A stretch of 28,222 nt of DNA, from NCBI GenBank assembly GCA_023228295.1, contig JALOBP010000034.1:1-28222 (forward strand), given 5' to 3'. Under the pieces are notes generated by a model that was given only the letters and a program-made list of their open reading frames with translations, was not told the DNA's origin and did not search any database. Positions 15,345 to 24,280 of the stretch are shown here, one piece after another. Each line of letters opens with the position of its first letter. Position 1 is the stretch's first letter. The DNA is from Methanoregula sp. (GTDB taxonomy: Archaea > Halobacteriota > Methanomicrobia > Methanomicrobiales > Methanospirillaceae). Position numbers and translations under genes: made by a program.

Positions 15345-15596
15345 ATGAAAACGCAGGAAAAACAGTCTGTCTTTTGCAATCCCCATCCCACCCGTACCTG
15401 CCGTAAATGCGGATCGGTGTACGATACAGGTCTACCGGAAGGAGAAAAGCCGGGTGAGGAGTTATGTCCCGTGTGCAGGGAGCGGTATGTCCGTTCCTGC
15501 AGGGAATGCAGGAGACCGTACCGGACCGACACCGTTGCCAGTTCCCTGGGATTGTGCTCCGCCTGCTATTATGCGATCTACGATGACGACGACTGA
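15345..15596 (+). CDS. Small zinc-ribbon protein
   Basis: An 83-residue Cys-rich protein. It has four CxxC knuckles (CRKC, CPVC, CREC, CSAC), enough for two zinc-binding modules in a row, and ends in an acidic YDDDD tail. The ATG at 15345 is preferred over an upstream in-frame ATG at 15318 because GGAG lies 9 nt before it. Tandem treble-clef or ribbon proteins of this size in archaea often bind nucleic acid or partner proteins, but the specific role is unknown. It is transcribed alone, converges on the PKD gene that ends at 15662, and has a T5 run at 15620-15624 downstream. Confidence 0.75.
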   Translation: MKTQEKQSVFCNPHPTRTCRKCGSVYDTGLPEGEKPGEELCPVCRERYVRSCRECRRPYRTDTVASSLGLCSACYYAIYDDDD

Positions 15597-15637
15597 GTCG
15601 CTGTACCCGGCCCCGCAGGTTTTTCCAAGCGTGGACG

Positions 15638-15644
15638 AAAAAAA
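15638..15644 (-). terminator. T-tract terminator of the surface-protein operon
   Basis: A7 on the plus strand, hence T7 on the minus strand, about 18 nt after the stop of the seven-PKD gene. It is the likely end of the 22992-to-15662 transcript. Confidence 0.5.
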
Positions 15645-15661
15645 GATACTGGTTTTATTCT

Positions 15662-17551
15662 TTAACTTTCGACCGTGATGAAATCCTTCATCAGGGTTGA
15701 ATTTGTCCCATGGGAATTGGTTGCCGTCATCGTGATTGTATATTTCCCGGGCAGGGTATAGATGCATAACGGGATCGTATCGGTGCTGTCGATGGTCCCA
15801 TCGCTGTCAAAATCCCAGGTCAGGCTGGTGATATTCTCACCGACCGAGACGTCCTTGAACTGGACCGCAAGCGGTGCAATCCCCGTTGTCCGGTTCACAC
15901 CAAACCGTGCCCGCGGTATCCCGGTCGTGACCGTAATGAATTCCGGTTTTTTTATCCATGCTGGACCGGTAGCTGCACCGAGGGTGAGGTTGACCGTGTA
16001 TTCTCCCGGCTGGTTATAGACGCAGACCGGATCCTGTTCCGTGCTGTCGATGGTCCCGTCATTGTTAAAGTCCCAAGCCCATCGGGTGATGCCCGAGCCG
16101 GTCGAGTTATCGGTGAACCTTACGGCAAGAGGCCCGATCCCGGATGTCTGGTTCGCGGTGAAGTCCGGTGTCAGCGCATTGGTCACCGTGATGAACCCGA
16201 TACCGGATACTGCTTCAGCCCCGTCCGCATTGGCGACCATGAGATTGACGGTATAATTCCCCGGGATCCGGTAGACACAGACCGGGTCCTGTTCGGTGCT
16301 GTCAATAACGCTGTCATTGTTAAAGTCCCAGGCCCGGCTGGTGATGCCCGGCCCAACGGACAAGTCCGTGAACCTGATTGCAAGGGGCGCTGTCCCGAAG
16401 GTCTGGTTCGCGGTAAAGTCGGGGGATACGCCGTTTGTGACGGTGATGAACCGTTCCCTGGACCGCGTGCCGTATTCCTGCGCATTGCCGACGGTGAGGT
16501 TGACGGTGTAGTCGCCGGTCAGGTTATAGATACAGACCGGGTCCTGTTCCGTGCTGTCAATGATACCGTCATTGTCAAAGTCCCAGGCCCATCGGGTGAT
16601 GTCCGGGCCGGTCGATGTATCATTGAACCTGACCGTAAAGGGACGGCCGCCAAGGGTCCGGTTTGCAGTGAACCCGGCAACCGGCTCCGGGCTTGCTGCG
16701 ATGATCATGCGTTCCTCTACACGGGTCGTTGAGCCGGAACTGTTGGTTGCCCTGAGGCTGACCGAATAATTCCCCGGGATCTTGTAGACACAGACCGGAT
16801 CCTGCTCGGTGCTGTCGATGGTCCCGTCATTGTCGAAGTCCCACGACCATGCGGTCGGTGTTCCCGATGACAGGTCTTTGAACCGGACGCTCATGGGAGG
16901 GTACCCGGTCGTGTTGTTTGCGGCAAACATGACCCCGGGCCCGGGTTGACGGACGGCAATTATTTCTGTCAGGGTAATTTTCCGGGTCCTGAACGAGTTG
17001 CCGGCTTCGAGGGTAACCGTATAGTTCCCCGGCTCCTGGTAGACACAGACCGGGTCCTGCTCGGTGCTGTCGATGGTCCCGTCATTGTCAAAGTCCCACG
17101 ACCATGAGGTAGGCGATCCGTCCGACATATCCGTGAACCGGACTGCCAGGGGGGATAATCCTGAACTGATGTTGAAGGTGAAGTCCGGTTCCGGAATTAT
17201 CGCCCGGGTCCGGACCGTGATGGGTACCGGCAGGGTATACTGCGAGGTCTGGTCCTGCTGCCGTACGGTGAGAGTCACCGTAAAGTTCCCGTTATCCTGA
17301 TAGGTGTACGCCGGATGCTGCCGTTTCGAGATGTTGCCGTCCCCGAACTCCCAGTACCAGGAATCGGAGGTACCGTTCGAGGTATCGGTGAATTGTACGG
17401 TGAGCGGGGCGGCTCCGTACACCCGATCCACCGTGAAGCGGGCCGTAAGCGGGCCCTCATCCTGTATGGTGCCGGTTGCCGGGACGATGATGCCGCAGAG
17501 GAGGGAGATGACGATGATTCCCCGGATAGTCTGGCAGAGTATGGTTTTCAT
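15662..17551 (-). CDS. Secreted seven-PKD protein with Ca-loop-like inserts
   Basis: 629 residues from the ATG at 17551. This is preferred to a GTG at 17560 because AGGTGA lies about 6 nt upstream of the ATG. The signal peptide is at about 1-30 (IIVISLLCGIIVPATG). Seven tandem PKD domains of about 85 residues follow, without linker or C-terminal anchor. PKD1 has the ordinary WEFGDGN turn. PKD2 to PKD7 replace it with WDFDNDGTIDSTEQDP-type loops, where D-x-[DN]-x-D-G-x-[IV]-D resembles dockerin or thrombospondin type-3 Ca sites. PKD2-6 also share a conserved Cys in DPVCVY or DPVCIY. It lies 5 nt after the giant surface-protein gene, so the two are co-translated and may assemble together on the cell surface. 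Confidence 0.92.
   Translation of the reverse strand: MKTILCQTIRGIIVISLLCGIIVPATGTIQDEGPLTARFTVDRVYGAAPLTVQFTDTSNGTSDSWYWEFGDGNISKRQHPAYTYQDNGNFTVTLTVRQQDQTSQYTLPVPITVRTRAIIPEPDFTFNISSGLSPLAVRFTDMSDGSPTSWSWDFDNDGTIDSTEQDPVCVYQEPGNYTVTLEAGNSFRTRKITLTEIIAVRQPGPGVMFAANNTTGYPPMSVRFKDLSSGTPTAWSWDFDNDGTIDSTEQDPVCVYKIPGNYSVSLRATNSSGSTTRVEERMIIAASPEPVAGFTANRTLGGRPFTVRFNDTSTGPDITRWAWDFDNDGIIDSTEQDPVCIYNLTGDYTVNLTVGNAQEYGTRSRERFITVTNGVSPDFTANQTFGTAPLAIRFTDLSVGPGITSRAWDFNNDSVIDSTEQDPVCVYRIPGNYTVNLMVANADGAEAVSGIGFITVTNALTPDFTANQTSGIGPLAVRFTDNSTGSGITRWAWDFNNDGTIDSTEQDPVCVYNQPGEYTVNLTLGAATGPAWIKKPEFITVTTGIPRARFGVNRTTGIAPLAVQFKDVSVGENITSLTWDFDSDGTIDSTDTIPLCIYTLPGKYTITMTATNSHGTNSTLMKDFITVES
15783..17110. repeat. 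Six ~255 bp tandem coding repeats
   Basis: Within the seven-PKD gene, near-identical ~55 bp cores recur at about 15783, 16041, 16296, 16551, 16809 and 17064, each starting GTGCTGTC on the plus strand. Spacing is 255-258 bp, that is 85-86 codons, or one PKD domain. The core encodes the Asp-rich loop and the DPVCVY strand. Flanking parts of each unit are more diverged. Confidence 0.85.
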
Positions 17552-17556
17552 GAGTC

Positions 17557-20500
17557 TCACCTGAGCGGCCCGAGCGGATCGCGGTCGCGCTTCCTGCGCC
17601 GGTAAGCAACGATACTGGTCGTGACAAGGACGATGGCTGCGACCGCTTCCGCGAGGAGGATGTACGGGTTATTCAACAGCCCGGCGCCGGGGGCCGTGCC
17701 GGGTTCAACGCCCGGGTCGGGAGTCCCATCCTGCTGGACAACCGGGCCCTGCCATGTCGGCCACGGGGTGATTCTCACCTTCGGCTTATCGGTCGGGGTC
17801 GGGACGGTTGTGACGGTTGGCGCGGGAGTAACCGCCTGCGTGGATGTGATGGACGGTGTTGCAAGCATCGCTGCGAGATATGCGGCATTCTCGCGGGCCG
17901 CAGCATCAGCGTGCTCACTGTTCATTCCGCTGCTGTAGGAGGATGAACTGCTGGTTGTTGGTGCGGGGATGGCCGAGACTGCTGCGAGGACGAATGTCGA
18001 GAGACCCTCATCAGAGGGTGCAATGAAGACTGCGTTGCCTTCCGAATCGGCGCCGGCATACGTGGTTGGCAGGAAGGTTGTTGTGCCATCGTCCGACCGG
18101 TGCAGGATCGCGACATGCGAGGTGCCGCCATTACTATCGACCCAGGACTGGTTGACGGCCATGGAGATATTGGCGCGGGTGATGATACCGCCATTGGCTG
18201 CATTGGCGATATCCGATTTCGTGAAGTTGACCGTGTACGCGGTGGCGTCGATCTGTTTCCCGGCCGCCGCGACAATGCGGGTGAACGAACCCTGTTCGGA
18301 GGTCGCGGGATCGGAGGTGATCTGCGTGTCAAGCGATGCGGTGGTGTTCGGGAGCCTCGTGAGGTACAGCGACAGGGTGCCATTCGGGGTGCCGAGCACC
18401 GTGATCGGGACCGTGAACGGGATAGTAACAATTTGGGCGCTGTCGATGGTGCCGGTCCAGTTCGCGCCGTCCAGGACCGGGGGTTCTGTCAGCGTGATTA
18501 CGACATTGTCCCAGCCGCCGCCGATGCCGGTCACGGTGACATTGTTGCCCGAGACGCTGGAGTTTGCCGTTACCATCGTGGCGTTCTGGGCCGTGCCGTT
18601 GGTCTCGACCCAGATACCCGGGAAGCTGAACAGGTTCGTTGTTTGTGACGGGGCTTTTACCGTGATGTAGCCGGTACGGGTCTTCGTGCCGGAACCCCTG
18701 GCGTTCGTTGAGACGAGAGTAACCGGGTAGGTCCCGGCGGTGGCGTAGGTGTAGGCCGGGTCCTGTTCGGTCGAAGAGCTGCCGTCGCCGAAGTCCCACG
18801 CCCACCGGGTCGGGGTATTCAGCGAGACATCCCTGAACCGGACCTGGAACGGTGCAATGCCTTCGGTCTGGTTGGCGGCGAAGTCCGCGATGGGCGGGAG
18901 CGTGACCGGGATCACGGAATACCCGCTGCGGTCCGAACCGGTCAGGGCATTGGTCCAGCCCATGCCGGAGGAAGTCCTCCAGCCATAGACGTTGAAGTGG
19001 GCGTTGTCGGGCAGGTTGGTGAACGTGTACTCGATCTTCACGGCACCCTTGTCCGTGAGACTGTTGTCATTGATGAGACCGGCCCGGGTGTCGATGAACA
19101 TGAGCTGGTACTGGTTGACCGGACTGGTCATGTCTTCGCCGGCAAAGAGGGGATAGCCTGCGTCGCCCTGCGTGGGTTTCCAGTTCTGCGGGCCGTAGAA
19201 GAGATCGCGCCGGGAAAACGTCTGGTCGAGGGCCATGGGCTGGTAGGTGTAACTGCCGGCAGCCGGCGCGGAACCGGTCGGCGTCCACGTGTACCCGCTG
19301 GTTTTTATTCTCGCGGCGAAGTTGTCCGGGACGGTGCCGTTGACGGCCAGCAGGAGCACGACATCGTCAAAGTACGTTCCGGAGGTCGTGGCATAGAACG
19401 TCCCGGACTTGCTGTTCGTGGTGGTGACCTGGCCGGCTGAGACGGCCGGATCGTTCGAGACGTGGATGACTTCCAGGCCGCCTCCTGCTGCTCCTGACGG
19501 GAGGAGATACGTGCCATCGCCCGTGGTGTCCCATTTTATCCCGTCATGGTTTGCGGGCCGGACAGAGAGGCCGTGGTAGGTCGGGAGGGGGCCGGTGGCG
19601 GTTGTGACATACACGAGGCCGGTCTTGGTGACGCTGCTGCTCCCTTCAGGGTTGGCGGCCGTGAGCCGGACCGTGTACGTTCCCGGTGCCGTATAGGTAT
19701 GCGAGGGGTTCTGGCCGGCAGATGTGCCGCCATCGCCGAAATCCCACGACCACGAGGCCGGATAATTGGACGATGCGTCGGTAAAGGCAACGGTTAACGG
19801 GGAGACGCCATTGACCGGGGTTGCCAGGAGGCCTGCTACCGGGGCCGCGGCACTTATTGCGCTAATGTACGCCGTCCGGCTGATCGTGTCGCTTCCTGCG
19901 GCATTGGTTACGGTCATGTTGACGGTGTAGGTCCCGTTTGTGCTGTAGGTATGCGAGGGATTCTGTAGGGCAGATGTGCCGCCGTCGCCGAAATCCCACG
20001 ACCACGCTATCGGGGCATAGTCCGTTGTGTCGTTGAACCGGACGGCAAGGGGCACGACGCCTTCCGTAATGTCGGCAGTGAAATTGGCAACCGGGGGCGG
20101 CGGGTTCGTCACGGTGATGTACCCGGTCTTTGACGTGGTATTGCTCCCGATCTGGTTTGTCGCGGTGAGGGTCACCGAGTATGTCCCGAGAGCGGAGTAC
20201 GTATGAGAGGGGTTCTGGAGGGTGGATGCCGTGCCGTCGCCAAAGTCCCAGCTCCATGACTGCGGGTTGTTGGTCGAGAGGTCGGTGAACCGGATCGGCC
20301 CATAAAGATACCCGCTGGTCGTGCCTGCGGTGAAGTCTGCGACCGGGGGGGCTGTAACGGGGAGAACCATATAGGAACTGGTCGTCACATCGTTGCCCAT
20401 GATGATGCCGGTGCCGTGATTGCTCCCCATGTACCAGCCATAGGTGCTGAGCACCGCGGTGCTGGAAAGGTTGGAGAATTCGTACTCGACCTTGATCATA

Positions 20501-22992
20501 CCGTTGTTGGTCAGGCTCGCGTTCTGGACTGCACCAACTTTCAGGTCAACAAACATCATCTGGTACTGGTTCAGCGGATCGGTCTGGTCCTCTCCATTAA
20601 AGAGGGGATAACCGGAAGTACTGAAGGGTTTCCAGCTCTGCGGGCCGTAGATGAAGTCATTCTTGTCGAAGGTCTGGTTCACCGCGCCATCGAGGAAAGT
20701 GACCGGGTATGGTATTGTGCCATCCTGGTACCAGTTCATTGTCCGTGGTGTTTTCACGTCGAAATCCTGCCCGCTCGACCGGATACCGACTGCGAAGTCA
20801 TCCGGGACCGTGCCGTTGACCGCGAGCATCAGTATCGCGTTGGGCATGGTAGGTTGCCCGCCGCTGAAGGTAATCCAAAACGATCCGGACTGGTTGGTTG
20901 TGCTGGTAATGGCAGACGAGGACCAGGCATTGCTTGTCGGGGAGATATGCATGGCATTGACCCCGCCGCCGGCCGACCGGAACATGACCCAGTACGTGTT
21001 GGGGACATAGGTGTAAGCCCCGCCGCTTGCGTAGACCCCGTCCGGGACATCGTATTTCACACCTTCATCGTTTGCAACATAGACGTTAAGGAACCGGTAG
21101 TTGGAGAACGGCTGCTGATCCAAGACTGCGATATAACTGGTGCGTGAATTGGTATTCGATCCTGCGGCATTTGTTGCCGTGAGATTGACCGTGTAGATAC
21201 CGATTGTAGTATAGGTGTGGGTGGCATTCCTGTCGGTCGAGGTGGTGCCGTCACCGAAGTCCCAGAGCCATGATTTCGGTTCCCATGTCGAGGTATCATT
21301 GAACTGGACTGTCACGGGTGCGAGGCCCGCTCTCTTGGATGCAGTGAATGATGCAACGGGTATGGTGGGGGTTAATACCGAGATATACCCGGCCTTGCTG
21401 GTCAGGTTACTGCCTCCTGCATTGGTTGCCGTAAGGTTGACCGTGTAAGTACCTGCGGTCGAATACGTATGTAACGGGTGCTGGTTAATCGAAGTAGTGC
21501 TGTCCCCAAAATCCCATTCCCACGAGGTCGGGTTTCCTGTTGATATGTCCGTGAAACTGATCGTTAACGGAAAGACCCCCGAAGTGGCATCAGCGGTAAA
21601 ATCGGCAACCGGCGGTGAAAAAACCCGGATGTAGTCGGTCTGGCGGAGATAATTAGTACCATCGGCATGCGTGATGCTCAGGTTGACAGTGTAGTGCCCA
21701 ATCGAGGAGTAGGTATGTGACGGGTTCTGGTCGGCTGATGTCGTGCCGTCGCCAAAATCCCAGTTCCACGCGGTGACGGTAAGTGGCGATATGCCGGTGA
21801 ACTGGACGGTGAGGGGCCCGGCACCCGCGGGCTGGTCAGCAGTGAATGATACGACGCCGGCAAAAGCGTAGATGCCTCCGGAAGAGGGGAAGTATACGGT
21901 TCCATCGGAGCCGATTGCTGGTGTAGCATCAATGCGACTCCCTATCGTGTAGATCCAATTCAGAGAACCATCCGGGTTCAGGGCATATGCTTTTCTGTCG
22001 CCATTATTTCCGATGTAGATGGTGCCATCCGCACCAATTGTGGGTGCTCCCCTGATTGCTCCGCCGGTCAGGTAGTACCATTTTAGGGTGCCGTCCGGGT
22101 TCAGGGCAATTACATTTTTCTGGGTACTTCCCGTGTAAATTGTTCCGTCTGCGCCAATGGCGAGTGATCCGTAACCATAGGCATTCACACCATCATTATA
22201 CTGCCATTTTACGGTCCCATCGGGATTCAGGGCAGTTACATTTTTTACTGAATCTGCGATGTAAATCGTATTATCAGGTCCGATTACCGTTGGGCCTTGG
22301 AGACTTCCTGCAGATGGATACTGCCACTTCAGGGACCCGTCCGGGTTCACTGCCGATAGCACTGCATCCCCGTAGACGCTGCTCCCTGCTGCAACATAGA
22401 TTGTCCCCTCGGGATCAATTGCCGGGGCAACATTAGCATTTGAAGTGGAGGTCAATTGTGTTACCCATTTCTGGGTCCCATCCGGATTCATAGCAGTGAG
22501 ATACCCCGTGCCATTTACAACATAAATAATCTCATCTGAACCAATCGTGGAGCTGCAGGGATAAGAGGTAGCGGGCGGATAGAAGTTCCATTTCAGGGTG
22601 CCATCCGGATTCAGTGCAAAAATACCCCGACCGGCAGATCCTGAAACATAGATCGTTCCATCCGATCCGACGGATGCGGTACTGGCGCTTTTTGCATCAT
22701 AACTCCATTTTACGGTTCCATTGGGATCAAGAGCATAAAAACCATTTGCGGATCCAATATATACCGTCCCATCCGATCCAAACACCGGGCTGGCATAACT
22801 GTTTGAACCCGTACTATACATCCACTTCAGCGTGGCGGACTGTGCACCGGTAAATGCAGACTGGCCGGTGTTGTTGAGATCTCCCCCGAATTTCGGCCAC
22901 GGGGTATCAGCAAGTGCTGCTGTTACCGGGATAACCAGCAGGGTAAGGATCAGGAGAATTCCGGATACCGCCCGGATCATCGATAGTTTCAT
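17557..22992 (-). CDS. Giant surface protein: PQQ-like propeller, seven PKDs, two X domains, anchor
   Basis: 1811 residues from the ATG at 22992, with a GTG 12 nt upstream as the alternative. Numbered from that GTG: signal peptide 9-32. PQQ/YVTN-like beta-propeller 34-382, with about eight blades, each with NPDGT-x-KW and GSDGT-[IV]-Y motifs. PKD domains at about 385, 465 and 549. Domain X1 633-884 (GGGVNAMHIS, YGPQSWKP, MMFVDLKVG). PKDs at 886, 970 and 1053. Domain X2 1142-1367 (GGGLEVIHVS, YGPQNWKP, LMFIDTRAG). PKD at 1370. A beta region 1450-1670 resembles PGF-pre-PGF surface modules (NQSWVDSNGG, LHRSDDGT, LSTFVLAA). A Thr/Pro linker, then a membrane helix 1780-1800 and the RRRKRDRD stop-transfer. 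Likely a cell-envelope adhesin or scaffold. Confidence 0.93.
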   Translation of the reverse strand: MKLSMIRAVSGILLILTLLVIPVTAALADTPWPKFGGDLNNTGQSAFTGAQSATLKWMYSTGSNSYASPVFGSDGTVYIGSANGFYALDPNGTVKWSYDAKSASTASVGSDGTIYVSGSAGRGIFALNPDGTLKWNFYPPATSYPCSSTIGSDEIIYVVNGTGYLTAMNPDGTQKWVTQLTSTSNANVAPAIDPEGTIYVAAGSSVYGDAVLSAVNPDGSLKWQYPSAGSLQGPTVIGPDNTIYIADSVKNVTALNPDGTVKWQYNDGVNAYGYGSLAIGADGTIYTGSTQKNVIALNPDGTLKWYYLTGGAIRGAPTIGADGTIYIGNNGDRKAYALNPDGSLNWIYTIGSRIDATPAIGSDGTVYFPSSGGIYAFAGVVSFTADQPAGAGPLTVQFTGISPLTVTAWNWDFGDGTTSADQNPSHTYSSIGHYTVNLSITHADGTNYLRQTDYIRVFSPPVADFTADATSGVFPLTISFTDISTGNPTSWEWDFGDSTTSINQHPLHTYSTAGTYTVNLTATNAGGSNLTSKAGYISVLTPTIPVASFTASKRAGLAPVTVQFNDTSTWEPKSWLWDFGDGTTSTDRNATHTYTTIGIYTVNLTATNAAGSNTNSRTSYIAVLDQQPFSNYRFLNVYVANDEGVKYDVPDGVYASGGAYTYVPNTYWVMFRSAGGGVNAMHISPTSNAWSSSAITSTTNQSGSFWITFSGGQPTMPNAILMLAVNGTVPDDFAVGIRSSGQDFDVKTPRTMNWYQDGTIPYPVTFLDGAVNQTFDKNDFIYGPQSWKPFSTSGYPLFNGEDQTDPLNQYQMMFVDLKVGAVQNASLTNNGMIKVEYEFSNLSSTAVLSTYGWYMGSNHGTGIIMGNDVTTSSYMVLPVTAPPVADFTAGTTSGYLYGPIRFTDLSTNNPQSWSWDFGDGTASTLQNPSHTYSALGTYSVTLTATNQIGSNTTSKTGYITVTNPPPPVANFTADITEGVVPLAVRFNDTTDYAPIAWSWDFGDGGTSALQNPSHTYSTNGTYTVNMTVTNAAGSDTISRTAYISAISAAAPVAGLLATPVNGVSPLTVAFTDASSNYPASWSWDFGDGGTSAGQNPSHTYTAPGTYTVRLTAANPEGSSSVTKTGLVYVTTATGPLPTYHGLSVRPANHDGIKWDTTGDGTYLLPSGAAGGGLEVIHVSNDPAVSAGQVTTTNSKSGTFYATTSGTYFDDVVLLLAVNGTVPDNFAARIKTSGYTWTPTGSAPAAGSYTYQPMALDQTFSRRDLFYGPQNWKPTQGDAGYPLFAGEDMTSPVNQYQLMFIDTRAGLINDNSLTDKGAVKIEYTFTNLPDNAHFNVYGWRTSSGMGWTNALTGSDRSGYSVIPVTLPPIADFAANQTEGIAPFQVRFRDVSLNTPTRWAWDFGDGSSSTEQDPAYTYATAGTYPVTLVSTNARGSGTKTRTGYITVKAPSQTTNLFSFPGIWVETNGTAQNATMVTANSSVSGNNVTVTGIGGGWDNVVITLTEPPVLDGANWTGTIDSAQIVTIPFTVPITVLGTPNGTLSLYLTRLPNTTASLDTQITSDPATSEQGSFTRIVAAAGKQIDATAYTVNFTKSDIANAANGGIITRANISMAVNQSWVDSNGGTSHVAILHRSDDGTTTFLPTTYAGADSEGNAVFIAPSDEGLSTFVLAAVSAIPAPTTSSSSSYSSGMNSEHADAAARENAAYLAAMLATPSITSTQAVTPAPTVTTVPTPTDKPKVRITPWPTWQGPVVQQDGTPDPGVEPGTAPGAGLLNNPYILLAEAVAAIVLVTTSIVAYRRRKRDRDPLGPLR

Positions 22993-23159
22993 ACAATTCC
23001 CCACGCTTGTGGGAGTCTAGTAAGGTTGTTACACTGCGTTTCCATTCCTGCTGCAACCAGGAACACTCTGTGCTTGCCCGGAACAAGCAGGGAGATGGAC
23101 CGGGCGGGGTAAACGGACCCTGTATTCATTCCATGAATATTGTTTGCGAGGCTGTAAAA

Positions 23160-23215
23160 TGTTTTCATTTGATTTTTGTAAAAGTAAATTATTATTTGTT
23201 GATCACACGCATACA
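23160..23215 (-). promoter_or_regulatory. Likely promoter of the giant surface-protein operon
   Basis: On the minus strand, an AT-rich tract reading ACAAATAATAATTTACTTTTAC (about 23175-23198) is the best TATA-like region upstream of the ATG at 22992. It would imply a leader of roughly 150 nt. The plus-strand version (TTTTGTAAAAGTAAAT) is close to one at 3229-3244. Confidence 0.35.
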
Positions 23216-23252
23216 GATTTTCTGAAAAATCACTGTACTGTAATTTGATTAG

Positions 23253-23258
23253 AAAAAA
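23253..23258 (-). terminator. T-tract terminator after the stand-alone X protein
   Basis: A6 on the plus strand, read as TCTTTTTTCT on the minus strand, about 38 nt after the stop at 23296. It separates this gene from the giant surface-protein gene. Confidence 0.45.
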
Positions 23259-23295
23259 GAGAAATTTGGAAGAACTGGAATGGGTTTCCAGTACA

Positions 23296-24228
23296 TTAAT
23301 AAGGTGAAACAAGCCACCCGCTGCATCCGGTTTCTGATTCAGCACTTGTATTCACTCGGTTCAGCCAGAGTGTCTGGTTCCATCCCTGGGAGGTATACCG
23401 GTTATAGGCATACACATTGAATGCAATCTTGGTGTTTTCGGAATTAAAACCGTTGTTGTTATTGAGTGTATAATTGACCTTGATCATTCCGTTGTTGGTC
23501 AGCGACGTATTCGGAACCAGCCCCATCTTGAGATCGACGGCTGTCCAGTTGAACAGGTAGGCCGGAGTGGTCAGACTTGGATTCTGGCCGCAATACCACG
23601 GGAAATTCGGGTTCGGGGCAAACTTCCAGTTCTGGTACACCCCGCCTTCGGCATCGGTTGCGTAATCAGCCGAGGTTACCGTGACATCCGTTGTTGTCCA
23701 TACGGGCTCACCCGGAGATGGCCCTTCATTCACAACATTATGTGGAGTCCAGCTGTACCCGGCTGCATCGATGTTGATCTCGGTGTTCATGCGATCGCTC
23801 CAACCGTCTTCGGAATCATCACTGGCAACACCGATCAGAAGGATGATATTATCCTGGTATCCCCTTCCTCCGGTATCCGTGATAAAGAATTCTCCTTCGG
23901 TCTCACCGGTTATCGCATTACACTGACCATATGGACTTGAATAGCTGTTCGAAATATGAACCGCATTCATCCCACCGGTACCATTAATCATCGTGAAATT
24001 CACTGCATAATCATTATCGGGTGAACCTATCGACGGAAACGGCGGGAATCGCACGAGGTTCGCAGTATCATGAACCACAGTGTAATTCCAACAAATGCCC
24101 GAATACCGGCAATGATCACTCCATTCATTTCCTGCCGCCGCCACCGGCACAACAGCCAGCGCGACGAAGAGGAGGACGATCGCCGAGGCAATCCACCACA
24201 TTCTGTTCATCTGTGTTTGTTTTTCCAT
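23296..24228 (-). CDS. Secreted stand-alone domain X protein
   Basis: 310 residues. The signal peptide is at about 10-32 (WWIASAIVLLFVALAVVPVAAA). The mature protein is essentially one domain X in A-B order: GGMNAVHISNS, GEFFITDTGGRGYQD, IILLIGV and AAGYSW, then WTAVDLKMG, SLTNNGMIKVNY and IAFNVYAY. The B half is diverged: the QTF...YGPQ-W-KP segment is replaced by a shorter VYQNWKFAPN. No C-terminal anchor is visible, so it is secreted or held by partners. The ATG at 24228 has a strong GGAGG 7 nt upstream and a TATAAAAG box 45-50 nt upstream. Four Cys in the mature chain allow disulfides. It is transcribed as a single gene ending at a T-tract. Confidence 0.88.
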   Translation of the reverse strand: MEKQTQMNRMWWIASAIVLLFVALAVVPVAAAGNEWSDHCRYSGICWNYTVVHDTANLVRFPPFPSIGSPDNDYAVNFTMINGTGGMNAVHISNSYSSPYGQCNAITGETEGEFFITDTGGRGYQDNIILLIGVASDDSEDGWSDRMNTEINIDAAGYSWTPHNVVNEGPSPGEPVWTTTDVTVTSADYATDAEGGVYQNWKFAPNPNFPWYCGQNPSLTTPAYLFNWTAVDLKMGLVPNTSLTNNGMIKVNYTLNNNNGFNSENTKIAFNVYAYNRYTSQGWNQTLWLNRVNTSAESETGCSGWLVSPY

Positions 24229-24270
24229 AGTCTAAACCTCCGTGCAGGACGCTGCCCTGCGCGTGTCAAA

Positions 24271-24280
24271 CTTTTATAAT
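24271..24280 (-). promoter_or_regulatory. TATA box of the stand-alone X gene
   Basis: Minus-strand ATTATAAAAG, about 45-50 nt before the ATG at 24228, leaving a ~20 nt leader that carries GGAGG. It lies inside an inverted repeat: AACTTTT at about 24269 and AAAAGTT at about 24292, which may be an operator. Confidence 0.6.

Noticed and set aside
15125..15406. Plus-strand open frame from a GTG overlapping the zinc-ribbon start
   Set aside because: No Shine-Dalgarno, no similarity, and it runs into the better supported zinc-ribbon gene in another frame.
15783..17110. Regularly spaced repeats considered as a CRISPR array
   Set aside because: The period is 255-258 bp, the repeats are coding, and they match PKD domain boundaries.
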